DNA of 64,000 nt from Nostoc sp. ATCC 43529 (GCA_003326205.1 LWTK01000051.1:36097-100096), one strand, 5' to 3'. Positions 34,942-44,382 are shown, numbered from the stretch's first letter. The notes: generated by a model from the sequence alone, not told the origin. A program made the numbers and translations.

Positions 34942-36694
34942 AGATTTTTTAGATGATGAAGGAGAAAATCAAGATGCGTATGATGATTTAATTGTTTCTA
35001 TTGAAGCTCAAACCCACGGATTAAATTTACTGATTGCTGTCTGTGACGATCCTAATTTTCGTGATGAAATTATCGCTGAATATGAAGCCGAACTCGAACC
35101 TAATTTTCGTGCATATCGAGTGATGTTAGCGCGTCATGAACCAAGTTTAAAAGCTGCTCTTAACCAACTCGTAGAACAAGAAGAATATCTGCGTCAGCAT
35201 CAACCTGCGATAATTACTGTAACGGGTGCCGAACAACTTTATTTTCTCAGGTTAGGACAGGAACAATCAGAACAGGAGAAATTTTTTGGTTATTTACAGT
35301 GGACAAGGGAAGGATTGCGCGATTTTCCTTTTGGAATTGTGCTTTGGGTAACTAATCAAATTTTAATTAATTTGAGTAAAAAAGCTCCTGATTTTTGGAG
35401 TTGGCGTAACGGTGTATTTCGATTTTCATCTAAAAAGACAAATGCTATTGCTGGTAAAGAATTAGAACCTATACGCTTTGTTTTTCGAGACACAGAATTA
35501 GCCAGCACAGATACTAATGAAAATAATACTTTTTTCTTGCCTATTCAAGATTTGCAAAGGCTGATTGATAATATCGAACACGAACGAGGAACTAAAGACC
35601 CCAGCTTGGCTACTTTATATTCAAGATTGGGCGATATTTATCGCAGCAGATTAGAACGCGGTGAATCTCAAAATTATCAAGAAGAACAAGAACTAGCAAT
35701 CAAGTATTGGCGTCACGCGATTGAATTGCAAAATGAATTAGGTTTGCAAATAGACTTAGCTGCTAGCTTCAACAATTTAGCAGGTTTATATCGTGCAACA
35801 GGACGCTATAGTGAAGCAGAACCACTATATCAACAAGCTTTACAATTAAGGAAACGCCTATTAGGTGAAAATCATCCTACTTTTGCTACTAGCTTGAATA
35901 ATTTGGCAGGAATTTACAAATCTACGGGACAATATAGCAAAGCAGAACTTCTCTACCAACAAGCTTTGGAATTGAGGAAACGCTTGTTGGGAGAAAATCA
36001 TGCTGATGTTGTCGCTAGTCTGAATAATTTGGCATTATTATATGACGAACAAGGACGTTATGATGAGGCAGAACCTTTGTATCTACGCTCCTTAGAAATT
36101 GCCAAAGGTTTACTAGGCGAAAATCATCCTTCTGTTGCTCTGATATTGAATAATTTAGCTCTACTTTATTACCATCAAGGACGCTACAGTGAAGCTGAAC
36201 CTTTGTCGCAACAAGCTATAGAATTAGATAAGCAATTTTTGGGAGAAGAAAATCCAGACGTTGCTACAGATTTACACAATTTAGGTTTAATCTACCGCGC
36301 TCAAGGACGCTACAATGAGGCAGAATCTTTATTTTTGCAATCTTTGGAACTGAAGCAGCGCGTATTACAAAAAGCGCATCCGCTTTTAGCAGATACTATC
36401 TATGCTTTGGGTTATTTGTATCGGGAACAGGGACGCTATCAAGAAGCGGAACCTTTATGTATAAAAGCCTTGGAACTTGATAAGCTTTTGTTGGGAAAAA
36501 ATCATCCTAATGTTGCAGAAAGTCTCAATAATTTAGCTGAAATTTATCGGACAACGGGGCGTTATAGTGAAGCAAAATCTCTTTATTTGGAAGCTTTAGA
36601 AATTTGTGAACGAGTTTGGGGTGTTGAGCATGTTCGGTGTATGGCTGTGCGGGAGAATTTAGCAAAGGTTGGGGTGGAAATGGGGAGGAGTTAA
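34931..36694 (+). CDS. TPR protein with degenerate NTPase-like N-terminal domain
   Basis: 587 residues from the ATG at 34931 (TTG at 34928 is possible). Residues 1-185 look like an NTPase fold without a P-loop: LNLLIAVCDD in place of the first strand, AIITVTGAEQLYF like a Walker B strand, and FGIVLWVTNQILINL like a sensor strand, followed by APDFWSWRNGVFRF. From about 215 to the end come seven or eight kinesin-light-chain-type TPRs of 42 residues, each with A...YR.QGRYSEAEPL and LGENHP. It overlaps the ATPase gene by 11 bases. The pair looks like a STAND protein split in two: catalytic ATPase, and non-catalytic partner with a TPR sensor. Confidence 0.8.
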   Translation: MFNEDFLDDEGENQDAYDDLIVSIEAQTHGLNLLIAVCDDPNFRDEIIAEYEAELEPNFRAYRVMLARHEPSLKAALNQLVEQEEYLRQHQPAIITVTGAEQLYFLRLGQEQSEQEKFFGYLQWTREGLRDFPFGIVLWVTNQILINLSKKAPDFWSWRNGVFRFSSKKTNAIAGKELEPIRFVFRDTELASTDTNENNTFFLPIQDLQRLIDNIEHERGTKDPSLATLYSRLGDIYRSRLERGESQNYQEEQELAIKYWRHAIELQNELGLQIDLAASFNNLAGLYRATGRYSEAEPLYQQALQLRKRLLGENHPTFATSLNNLAGIYKSTGQYSKAELLYQQALELRKRLLGENHADVVASLNNLALLYDEQGRYDEAEPLYLRSLEIAKGLLGENHPSVALILNNLALLYYHQGRYSEAEPLSQQAIELDKQFLGEENPDVATDLHNLGLIYRAQGRYNEAESLFLQSLELKQRVLQKAHPLLADTIYALGYLYREQGRYQEAEPLCIKALELDKLLLGKNHPNVAESLNNLAEIYRTTGRYSEAKSLYLEALEICERVWGVEHVRCMAVRENLAKVGVEMGRS

Positions 36695-36736
36695 TAATTC
36701 CATTCATTGACCAGATACTTTGCTTGAGAGTCCTCA

Positions 36737-36925
36737 TCAAGCAGCAGTTATAGGCTCAAGAGAAATTCCCTTTGTTTCTAAACGATACCACTCTTTATCT
36801 GCCTCTAATTTGATAAGAGATTTATTAATTTTGTAGTGTTTATTTGAGTAGCAATCGCTTTTTTCCCAGCTAATTTGGGAATATATAATCGCATTATCTG
36901 TAATCAGAACGTCAGTGATTGGAGT
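36737..36925 (-). pseudogene. Possible remnant of a small gene (no start codon)
   Basis: On the minus strand a frame is open for 62 codons between stops at 36926-36928 and 36737-36739, reading ...ITDNAIIYSQISWEK then LEADKEWYRLETKGISLEPI. The composition looks protein-like, but there is no ATG, GTG or TTG start, and I do not recognise a family. It may be the 3' end of a lost gene between the TPR gene and the broken NACHT gene. Chance remains a real possibility. Confidence 0.22.
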
Positions 36926-37014
36926 TTAAGAAGAAACGCGATCGCTGCTTTATTTGCAACAGAGCGATCGCTTATACTCACTTCTATCAACAGACTTTCG
37001 TCTACAAATCCAAA

Positions 37015-39169
37015 ATGGCAGAAGACTCGAAAGACCAAAATGCTCCCTTGACGCTAGAAGGGTTTTGGAAAATCCTAGATTCCAAGCTTGTCAGTTTAGG
37101 AACGCCTGCGGCTTTGATTGCGGTTGCAGTTGATTTCGCACGCAAATCTCAATGGAAAGAAGCTGGACTTTGCGTGATAGGAGCGTTTGCTCTGTGGCTA
37201 CTGATTCAGGTTGCTAATAAGCTGGCTCCACGCATCGATAAATTGCTGGACTGGATATTAAATAATGTTGAAAGAATATTTTTGAATTTGTGGGCAAAGG
37301 TAACTTCTGACTTTGAAGGCAAATACTACGAACGACTAAAGTTTGACTGTCAGGAATATGAAATTCGGGGAATTAATCGGGGGACTTTGCGACTGGAAAA
37401 TCTTTTTGTTCCTCTGAAAATGGCACAAACATCTCCTGAAAAAAGACTTGGGAGTTCGAGACAGTGCCATCAAATCGGCAAATAATCTGATTGCTCAAAT
37501 TGATGCATCTCCATCTCTAAAAATGATGGCAACGAATCCCCTGTTGCTAAATATGATTGCCATCACCCATGATAGTGAAGTTACTTTGTCTACAAAGCGA
37601 GTAGATTTATATCAAGATATTTGTCGGGTATTGTTAGAAGGACGGCAGCGAAGTAAAGGATTATCTACATCTCTTTCAGCCGAGCAAAAACAAGTTGTTT
37701 TAAAGTCATTATCGCTGAAATTGATGCAAGAAAATACCCAGGCATTTACTTTAGATGAAACTTCTAGCAGTGAAAAGATATTTAAAGAAGCTAAATAATT
37801 TATTCAAGAAAAGTTAGACAGATTTCCTAATCAAACCCTTTCCCCAGAGCAGTTTATCAAAAAAGACGATATCGGCGTGCGGGAGTTGCTGAGTGAGAGA
37901 GAACAAGAGGAAATATATGAGTTTGCTCACAAAACTTTTCAAGAATATTTAGCTGCTGTGGAAATTGAGAAAACAAAGCAAGAAACAATATTAGTAGAGG
38001 CATTAGCCGACGATAAAAAATTTGCTTGGTGGAGAGAAACAATTCGCTTTTATGTGGCGCAAACTGATGCAACCCACTTAATTCAAGCTGCTCTGAATCA
38101 TGCAACAATACCAGTGCTAACTCTTGTCTACCAATGTTGGCAAGGCAAAGAAGCCCAACAAATTGATAGAGTAATTCAAGACCAGCTAAAAGCTAAATTA
38201 GAGCAGGGATTAGAATCTGATAAGCTTGATGAATTTACCTTGGCGGCTGAGGTGAAGCTGGCTTACCGCCTGAGTCAGTTGAATCAAGATTTGCAGACTT
38301 TAGACAGCTATTCTGAACAAGAAAGCCAAGCTTATGATAGCAGTTACATAACTTGTGCAGAATATCAACTGTTTTTGAATGAGACAAATTCTCCTAATAC
38401 TCTCGCAAATAAAAAACTAGCTAGCAAACCTGTAATTTATATTAATTTTTGGGATGCTAATCGTTTTTGTGCTTGGCTGAGCTTAAGAAGTCGCAAAGAG
38501 TTAGGCGAACCGGGAATCTGCTACAGACAAGCGACACAAACAGAACGACAACAGCATCCCTGTGAGGAAGATAAAGAGTACGCTGATAAACAAGGAATTC
38601 GGCTCGTTCGGTTTCAAGTATCTACTCTTTACGAACAACTAGCTTATTACCTAGCAGCAGGTATGTGGCAAGAGGCTGATAAAGAAACTGATAGACTTAT
38701 GCTTCAGGTAGCAGGGCGAGAAAAACAAGGCTATTTAGGCTTGGATGACATTCGGCAATTTCCTTGTAAAGACCTGAGAACTATTGACCAACTCTGGGTA
38801 CAGTACAGCAATGGACACTTTGGTTTTAGCGTTCAAAAAGAAATTTTTCTTGAGTGTGGTGGAATCTTGGAAGGAAATCAAGCAAATTGGCCCTTTAACA
38901 AGGTTCTGCTTCTCTCTCTCGGATGGATTTATGCTCGTTTCGGTGGTAGATTTATGGATAGAGATGACAAAAATTACGAAGCCTTCTTAAGATTTAGCGA
39001 TCGCGTGGGATGGAGAGTGGATCAAAGATGGTTTGAACAAGTAAAGTTTGATATAAGTGCCTCTAAGGGGTATTTACCTCTGATACATATTCAAAATGCA
39101 CAGTACAGAAAGTATTTCGACAGGATTACCTCTCTTCTCTTCTCTGGCATCAAGACTTGTAAACTGTAA
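37015..39169 (+). pseudogene. Broken NACHT-type NTPase with FGE-like and GUN4 domains
   Basis: Three pieces of one gene. Piece 1 (from ATG 37015) has a membrane-like helix and the region before NACHT (FEGKYYERLKFDCQEYEIRG...LENLFVPLKM). Near 37440 the frame shifts and the P-loop half of the NACHT domain is missing. Piece 2 (to 37798) resumes at GVRDSAIKSANNLIAQIDAS and TNPLLLNMIA, typical of the NACHT C-terminal part, and meets a TAA at 37796-37798. Piece 3 continues in the same frame through FAHKTFQEYLAAVEI, an FGE-sulfatase-like fragment (INFWDANRFCAWLS) and a GUN4 domain (GMWQEADKETDRLML, FPCKDLRTIDQLWVQYS, FGFSVQKEIF) to 39169. Without a P-loop it cannot act as an NTPase. The remaining GUN4 part (from about 37877) could still be expressed. 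Confidence 0.82.
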
Positions 39170-39377
39170 CATATAAGGCTTTCACAAGTTTTTAAACATT
39201 TATTACAGCCCACTTTTCCACCCAATAATCAACATTTCCGACATTCAATACCTGACTTCCCCAAAGGGGCGGTGTGGTAGCAAAAGCCTGGTTGAAAGTT
39301 ACGACGAGGGCGAGACATAAAAAATTGATTTAGCAATAAGTGTTTGAGGAACGAAATCCAGCACCGAGATTCTGTCA

Positions 39378-39581
39378 TTTATTGAATTCGGGATGTCGTT
39401 TATTGAATTCGGGATGTCGTTTATTGAATTTGGGATGTCGTTCATTGAATTCGGGATGTCGTTTATTGAATTTGGGATGTCGTTCATTGAATTCGGGATG
39501 TCGTTTGTTGAATTCGGGATGTCGTTTGTTGAATTCGGGGTATCGTTCATTGAATTCGGGATGTCGTTTGTTGAATTCGGG
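39378..39581. repeat. 21-bp tandem array, ~9.7 copies, containing GAATTC
   Basis: The unit is TTTATTGAATTCGGGATGTC plus G, with variants TTC/TTT at the start, GTTG for ATTG, and GAATTT for GAATTC. Because 21 is a multiple of three, every frame stays open: one plus-strand frame reads (MSFIEFG)n and one minus-strand frame (NSINDIP)n. Neither has a promoter or ribosome binding site that I can see, so I regard it as non-coding. It is followed directly by GCAGAGG-family repeats. Confidence 0.9.
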
Positions 39582-39587
39582 CAGATT

Positions 39588-39717
39588 TCAACGCAAAGGG
39601 GCGCAGAGGTAAGCGCAAAGGGACGCAGAGAATTTGGCGTTGCTGAATTTGAATATGAAATTCAAAAATCAACTCTTCTCAACTCTTACTCTCTGCGACT
39701 CTGCGCCTCTGCGTGAG
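39588..39717. repeat. GCAGAGGCGCAGAG-family inverted-repeat element
   Basis: CGCAAAGGGGCGCAGAGG begins the left arm; CTCTGCGACTCTGCGCCTCT with GCGTGAG is the right arm. It borders the truncated 5' end of the methyltransferase fragment that follows. Confidence 0.7.
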
Positions 39718-39722
39718 ATAAA

Positions 39723-40013
39723 ACCACAACCAAAGGATTCACTAAAGGAGAAGACTGGGTAGTACTCGTTGAAAAGCACGAGGATGGAGAACAAAAAACT
39801 TTGACTCGTCGAATTATTACTTTCCGCAAAATAGGCCAACATTATAGGCGAGATGACGAAGTACACCACCAGCGGTTATACGAGACAACAACTATTACAA
39901 ATGCACTCCAGCAGCTAGGTTTCGAGGTGCAAACCAGCCGTAGTTATGGTGAATATGAACTATCACCGGGTCATGCGGTCTTTATTGCACGTAAAGAAAA
40001 GAAGACGCGATAA
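39723..40013 (+). pseudogene. C-terminal fragment of a SAM-dependent methyltransferase
   Basis: The frame KGFTKGEDWVVLVEKHEDGE ... TITNALQQLGFEVQTSRSYG ... ELSPGHAVFIARKEKK matches the last ~95 residues of class I methyltransferases, where a final strand carries the vF.A.K ending. No SAM-binding motif is present; the 5' side is replaced by repeat DNA. The first in-frame start-like codon is a TTG at 39801. A non-functional remnant is the simplest reading. Confidence 0.7.
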
Positions 40014-40089
40014 ATCGCCGTCTCTTGGCTTAACCGAACAGTATTGAACGATAATCAACTTACAGCTATTTTCAGGTAAATAGACCACG

Positions 40090-40324
40090 TTGTAGGGGCT
40101 TTACAGCTGTGCATTGGTGTCAACTTAACGTGAAACTCGCTTTGTGACAAGGTTTTGCCCTCACCCCCAGCCCCTCTCTCTTTGGGAGAGGGGAGCCAGA
40201 AATTAAATTCCCCTTCTCCTGTGGGAGAAGGGGTTAGGGGATGAGGGCGTGACGGATTTGCAAAACGCCTGTCCGATATAGCTTTGGGCTTAAGTTGACA
40301 CCAATGACAGCTGTGCGCCCCTAC
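40090..40324. mobile_element. MITE-like element, copy 2 (inverted relative to copy 1)
   Basis: It begins TTGTAGGGGCTTTACAGCTG and ends CAGCTGTGCGCCCCTAC, with GTGTCAACTTAA and TTAAGTTGACACC inside the termini. The interior (CGTGAAACTCGCTTTGTGAC to GATATAGCTTTGGGCTTAAG) is the reverse complement of the interior of 3785-4020, with a few differences. One end lacks the TTG/CAA flanking match. It has no coding capacity. Confidence 0.8.
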
Positions 40325-40363
40325 CGGGGATTGTGGTTCAAATAGATGAAAAACGCTGTAATA

Positions 40364-40768
40364 TTATTTATTCGGTTGAGCAACACGCGCTTCAATATCT
40401 TCTAGTGTTTGTAACAATAAACGCCTTGCTTGCAATTGCCAACCCCATTTTTGAATTCTGTAAGCTGATACAGTTCCAGCGACAGCGGCTAACAAGCCTA
40501 TGGGTTGATTTAAAGAAATTCCCAACAATAAACCTAACCCAGCAATTCCCCAAAATGGTAAGGCTACGGTTTGTCTTTGTTCTTCGACAAGTTGAGTAAT
40601 CATATTAGACTTATTTGTAGCTAATAATGCCTCTTTAACTTGCCGCTGTTCGGCTGCTGATACTGATAAACCTATCTTCCGGCGTAGTTTTTCAATTTTA
40701 CGAGCATCAGTACTGTACTCAGTTAGCTCATCTTCTGCCATGAGCAGCAGTCTTTCTAATTGCCCCAT
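40364..40768 (-). CDS. Small membrane protein of unknown function
   Basis: 134 residues. The N-terminal ~65 residues are charged and helical (MGQLERLLLMAEDELTEYST). Two hydrophobic helices follow (about 71-88 and 90-107), then a charged helical tail. No family recognised; similar short proteins are common in cyanobacteria. The MITE at 40090-40324 lies 40 bp beyond its stop codon. It is transcribed away from the PEP synthase gene, with a shared 353-bp upstream region. Confidence 0.65.
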   Translation of the reverse strand: MGQLERLLLMAEDELTEYSTDARKIEKLRRKIGLSVSAAEQRQVKEALLATNKSNMITQLVEEQRQTVALPFWGIAGLGLLLGISLNQPIGLLAAVAGTVSAYRIQKWGWQLQARRLLLQTLEDIEARVAQPNK

Positions 40769-41121
40769 TGTCGATTGTATCTAATATTGCTATACAGCCA
40801 TTATCTCGAATAATTGCTATTTTTGGACTATAGCTTGGCACTTAATTGCAGAATGTAAAATCACGTTACTCTGACGGGACTGGCTGCAAAATTTACAATT
40901 AAATGTGGGAAGAATATACTACTAGTCGCAAAAGCCGCCATAGATTAGAAATATACCGCTAATAGCGAAAATCCTCTCAAGAGGAGCAAACCCTGTTGGT
41001 GTTATATTTCTCAATAAACTTCAGTGGGATCAAAGTAAAAATATGTCAAATTTATTTTCGGCGGTCAATTAGGTAGCAATAATTAGGGACTTCAGACACA
41101 TTACATTAAGAGGTAATACAT
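40769..41121. promoter_or_regulatory. 353-bp divergent upstream region of PEP synthase and the small membrane protein
   Basis: No gene is seen. It contains the palindrome TCCTCTCAAGAGGA (about 40973-40986), AT-rich stretches and the ribosome binding site AAGAGG 9 bases before the PEP synthase ATG. Both promoters should lie here. No riboswitch family was recognised. Confidence 0.5.
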
Positions 41122-43599
41122 ATGACTTTAGTATCTACAAGCACTTTGTCTCCATCATCCAAAGAGCGATCGCTCATTCTCTGGTTTGATGAAGTTGGTA
41201 TTAGTGATATTCCCTTAGTTGGGGGGAAAAATGCATCACTAGGTGAAATGATTCAACAATTAACACCTAAAGGGATTAATGTACCTACTGGATTTGCTAC
41301 TACTGCTTATGCTTATCGTTATTTCATCGAATCAGCTGGGTTAGAAACAAAGCTACGGGAATTATTTGCTGACTTGGATGTTGAGGATGTGAAAAATTTA
41401 CGAGAACGGGGAAAAAAAGCGCGATCGCTCTTAATCCACACGCCATTTCCTGTAGAATTGCGACAGGCGATCGCCGCAGCTTATCAAAGTCTCTGTGAAA
41501 AATACAATGCAGAGACAGATGTCGCAGTCCGTTCAAGCGCCACCGCCGAAGATCTTCCCGACGCCAGTTTTGCCGGACAACAGGAAACTTACCTCAATGT
41601 CGTCGGTGTAGAAGGAGTTTTAGCAGCTTGTCATAAATGCTTTGCTTCCATATTCACAGACCGCGCCATTTCCTATCGCCATACTAAAGGATTCGATCAC
41701 TTTAGCATCGCCCTTGCCGTTGGCGTACAAAAAATGGTGCGTTCTGATTTAGCAACCTCTGGGGTAATGTTCTCCATTGACACAGAAACCGGCTTTAAAG
41801 ATGCAGCGCTAATTACAGCCGCCTACGGTTTAGGTGAAAATGTCGTCCAAGGGTCAGTCAATCCAGATGAATATTATGTTTTTAAACCAACTTTAAAAGC
41901 AGGTTTTCGCCCAATTATTGATAAAAAATTGGGCAGTAAAGAATTAAAAATGATTTATGATGACGGCTCTAAATTTACTAAAAATGTATCTGTTACTTTT
42001 AGAGAAAGAGGCAAATTTGCCCTCAGCGATGCAGAGATTTTAGAATTAGCAACTTGGGCGTGTTTAATTGAAGACCATTATTCCAAAACCCACGGCATTT
42101 ACACACCAATGGATATCGAATGGGCAAAAGATGGAATTACTAAACAACTTTTTATTGTCCAAGCACGTCCCGAAACAGTGCAATCGCAGAAGAAAGGAAA
42201 TGTGTTGCGGACTTATCGTTTATTAGGGAATAGGGAATCGGGAGTAGGGAATGGAGAAAAATCTTCCCACTCACCACAGCCTCTTGTTATTGGACGCGCC
42301 ATTGGAGAAGCAATTAGTCAAGGAAAAGCACGTTTAATTTTAGATGTTCAAAAATTAGAACAATTTCAACCAGGGGAAGTTTTAGTAACAGAAAGAACTG
42401 ACCCGGACTGGGAACCAATTATGAAACGTGCCAGTGCAATTGTGACTAATTCTGGTGGTAGGACATGTCACGCCGCGATTATTGCGCGAGAATTGGGTGT
42501 ACCTGCGATCGTTGGATGTGGCAATGCTACAGATGTCTTAAAAAATGGGCAAGAAATCACAATTTCTTGTGCTGAAGGCGAAGAAGGAAAAGTTTACGCA
42601 GGTTTATTACCTTTTGAAGTTGAAGAAGTCGCCCTAGAAAATTTACCCCGCACCCGCACGCAAATTTTAATGAATGTGGGTAATCCCCAAGAAGCATTAA
42701 GTTTATCCGCAATTCCTAACGATGGAGTCGGTTTAGCGCGGACAGAGTTTATTATTGCTAACCAAATCCAAGTTCATCCAATGGCATTGATTCAATATGA
42801 TTTATTAAAAGATGAATTTGTCAAAGATAAAATTACTAAATTGACCGCACTTTATGACGAAAAACCTCAATATTTTGTGGATAAATTAGCCCAAGGCATC
42901 GGCAGAATTGCCGCAGCATTTTATCCCAAACCAGTAATTGTGCGAATGTCAGATTTTAAGAGTAATGAATATGCGAATTTATTGGGCGGTCAACAATTTG
43001 AACCCGATGAAGAAAACCCCATGCTTGGTTGGCGGGGGGCGGCGCGTTACTATGATGATGGTTACAGACAAGCTTTTGCATTAGAATGTCAAGCCTTGAA
43101 GCGGGTACGCGAAGAAATGGGTTTGACGAATGTTATCCCCATGATTCCTTTTTGTCGCACTCCCGATGAAGGGCGGTTAGTGTTAGCAGAAATGGCAAAA
43201 AATGGTTTAAAGCAAGGTGTTAATGACTTGCAAGTTTATGTGATGTGCGAATTGCCCAGTAATGTGATTATGGCCCAAGAGTTTGCTGAGGTATTTGATG
43301 GCTTTTCCATTGGTTCCAACGATTTAACTCAGTTGACATTGGGGTTAGATAGAGATTCAGCCTTGGTGGCGCGGTTGTTTGACGAACGGAGTGAAGGTGT
43401 GAAGCGAATGGTAAAAATGGCCATAGAAACCGCGAAAAAATGCGATCGCAAAATCGGTATTTGCGGACAAGCACCAAGTGATTACCCAGAATTTGCCCAG
43501 TTTTTAGTTGAACAGGGAATTAATTCTATTAGTTTAAATCCAGATTCGGTGTTAAAGACAATGTTAGAAGTGGCAAAAGCCGAAGGTATTAATTTGTAA
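41122..43599 (+). CDS. ppsA: Phosphoenolpyruvate synthase
   Basis: 825 residues. It has the N-terminal ATP-binding domain (VGGKNASLGEMI, VAVRSSATAEDLPDASFAGQ), the phosphohistidine domain with His450 in TNSGGRTCHAAIIARELG, and the C-terminal PEP/pyruvate barrel (GSNDLTQLTLGLDRDS, Cys in IGICGQAPSDYP). It makes PEP, AMP and phosphate from pyruvate and ATP. The linker at about residues 369-383 carries NRESGVGNGEKSSHS, encoded by TAGGGAATAGGGAATC-type tandem repeats (about 42229-42270); this looks like an in-frame insertion between domains. The reading frame is otherwise intact. The XisH gene follows after 19 bp. Confidence 0.95.
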   Translation: MTLVSTSTLSPSSKERSLILWFDEVGISDIPLVGGKNASLGEMIQQLTPKGINVPTGFATTAYAYRYFIESAGLETKLRELFADLDVEDVKNLRERGKKARSLLIHTPFPVELRQAIAAAYQSLCEKYNAETDVAVRSSATAEDLPDASFAGQQETYLNVVGVEGVLAACHKCFASIFTDRAISYRHTKGFDHFSIALAVGVQKMVRSDLATSGVMFSIDTETGFKDAALITAAYGLGENVVQGSVNPDEYYVFKPTLKAGFRPIIDKKLGSKELKMIYDDGSKFTKNVSVTFRERGKFALSDAEILELATWACLIEDHYSKTHGIYTPMDIEWAKDGITKQLFIVQARPETVQSQKKGNVLRTYRLLGNRESGVGNGEKSSHSPQPLVIGRAIGEAISQGKARLILDVQKLEQFQPGEVLVTERTDPDWEPIMKRASAIVTNSGGRTCHAAIIARELGVPAIVGCGNATDVLKNGQEITISCAEGEEGKVYAGLLPFEVEEVALENLPRTRTQILMNVGNPQEALSLSAIPNDGVGLARTEFIIANQIQVHPMALIQYDLLKDEFVKDKITKLTALYDEKPQYFVDKLAQGIGRIAAAFYPKPVIVRMSDFKSNEYANLLGGQQFEPDEENPMLGWRGAARYYDDGYRQAFALECQALKRVREEMGLTNVIPMIPFCRTPDEGRLVLAEMAKNGLKQGVNDLQVYVMCELPSNVIMAQEFAEVFDGFSIGSNDLTQLTLGLDRDSALVARLFDERSEGVKRMVKMAIETAKKCDRKIGICGQAPSDYPEFAQFLVEQGINSISLNPDSVLKTMLEVAKAEGINL

Positions 43600-43618
43600 T
43601 TCCTTATTTGAGTAATTT

Positions 43619-44053
43619 ATGCCAATTAGAGACCGCTATCATCAGAATGTCAAAACTGCTCTAATCAAAGATGGCTGGACGATTACCGACGATCCTTTTC
43701 ATCTGAAGTGGGGAAAAAGGGATATGTATGTCGATCTGGGTGCAGAGAAATTGATTGCTGCTGAAAAAGAAGGACAGCGGATAGCCGTTGAAATTAAAAC
43801 ATTTCGTAGTGTATCCGACATGACAGATCTCGAACACGCGCTGGGACAGTATCTTGCATACCGTTCTGTGATGATTAGAACCAATCCCGATCACGTCCTC
43901 TATCTCGCCGTCCGTGACGAAGTATACGCTGATATCTTTGATGAGCCAATTGCTAAACTTTTGGTAGAAGATTACAAAGTTAATGTCGTTGTATTTCAGC
44001 TAGAGCAAGAGGTTATTTTCAGATGGATACCTTGGAGCAATACAGACAGTTAA
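43619..44053 (+). CDS. xisH: XisH-family protein
   Basis: 144 residues, the usual XisH size. MPIRDRYHQNVKTALIKDGW, DMYVDLGAEKLIAAEKEGQ and AVEIKTFRS show a PD-(D/E)xK-like nuclease fold (Asp in VDLG, Glu-x-Lys in EIKTF). XisH was described as a factor needed for excision of the fdxN element in heterocysts; most copies lie far from that element. Its 3' end overlaps the XisI gene by 31 bases. No fdxN gene or site-specific recombinase is nearby. A toxin-antitoxin-like or other role is possible. Confidence 0.92.
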   Translation: MPIRDRYHQNVKTALIKDGWTITDDPFHLKWGKRDMYVDLGAEKLIAAEKEGQRIAVEIKTFRSVSDMTDLEHALGQYLAYRSVMIRTNPDHVLYLAVRDEVYADIFDEPIAKLLVEDYKVNVVVFQLEQEVIFRWIPWSNTDS

Positions 44054-44382
44054 TTCGGAATATTTTGATTGAACATACGAAAATCCCGTTCAGTACAGGT
44101 AATATTCAATTTGAAACAGTTTTCGATAGCGAACAAGATCGCTATCTCTTAATGATTTTGGGAAGAGAACCAGCCTATGACTTGTCTCCTGCTGTGACTC
44201 GTCGCGTTCATGGCTGCCTGATTCATGTTGATATTATTGATGGTAAAATTTGGATTCAACGTGATGGTACCGAAGAGGGAATTGCAACGGAACTCGTCAG
44301 GGCAGGTATACCAAAGGATCGGATTGTATTAGGATTCCGGTCTGAGGAACTGAGGAAAGATTCAGAATTTGCTGTTGCATAA
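44023..44382 (+). CDS. xisI: XisI-family protein
   Basis: 119 residues. MDTLEQYRQLIRNILIEHTK, ETVFDSEQDRYLLM, GCLIHVDIIDGKIWIQRDGT and ATELVRAGIPKDRIVLGF are family hallmarks, and the length is typical. It overlaps xisH by 31 bases in another frame, which suggests translational coupling and a stoichiometric partnership. XisI works with XisH in fdxN-element excision in Anabaena. The downstream 277 bp hold an imperfect CCTTAAAAAAGGGGG...CCTCTTTTTTAAGG inverted repeat (about 44511-44558). Confidence 0.92.
   Translation: MDTLEQYRQLIRNILIEHTKIPFSTGNIQFETVFDSEQDRYLLMILGREPAYDLSPAVTRRVHGCLIHVDIIDGKIWIQRDGTEEGIATELVRAGIPKDRIVLGFRSEELRKDSEFAVA

Noticed and set aside
36525..36740. 71-codon minus-strand frame overlapping the end of the TPR gene
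   Set aside because: Antisense shadow of TPR coding sequence; the adjacent remnant at 36737-36925 is in a different frame.
39340..39716. Overlapping frames encoding (MSFIEFG)n on plus and (NSINDIP)n on minus strand
   Set aside because: Both follow automatically from a 21-bp repeat; no start signals, and flanks are repeat DNA.
40364..40599. Plus-strand frame opposite the small membrane protein
   Set aside because: The minus-strand gene has a sensible start, two membrane helices and charged termini; the plus frame starts inside MITE-adjacent DNA.
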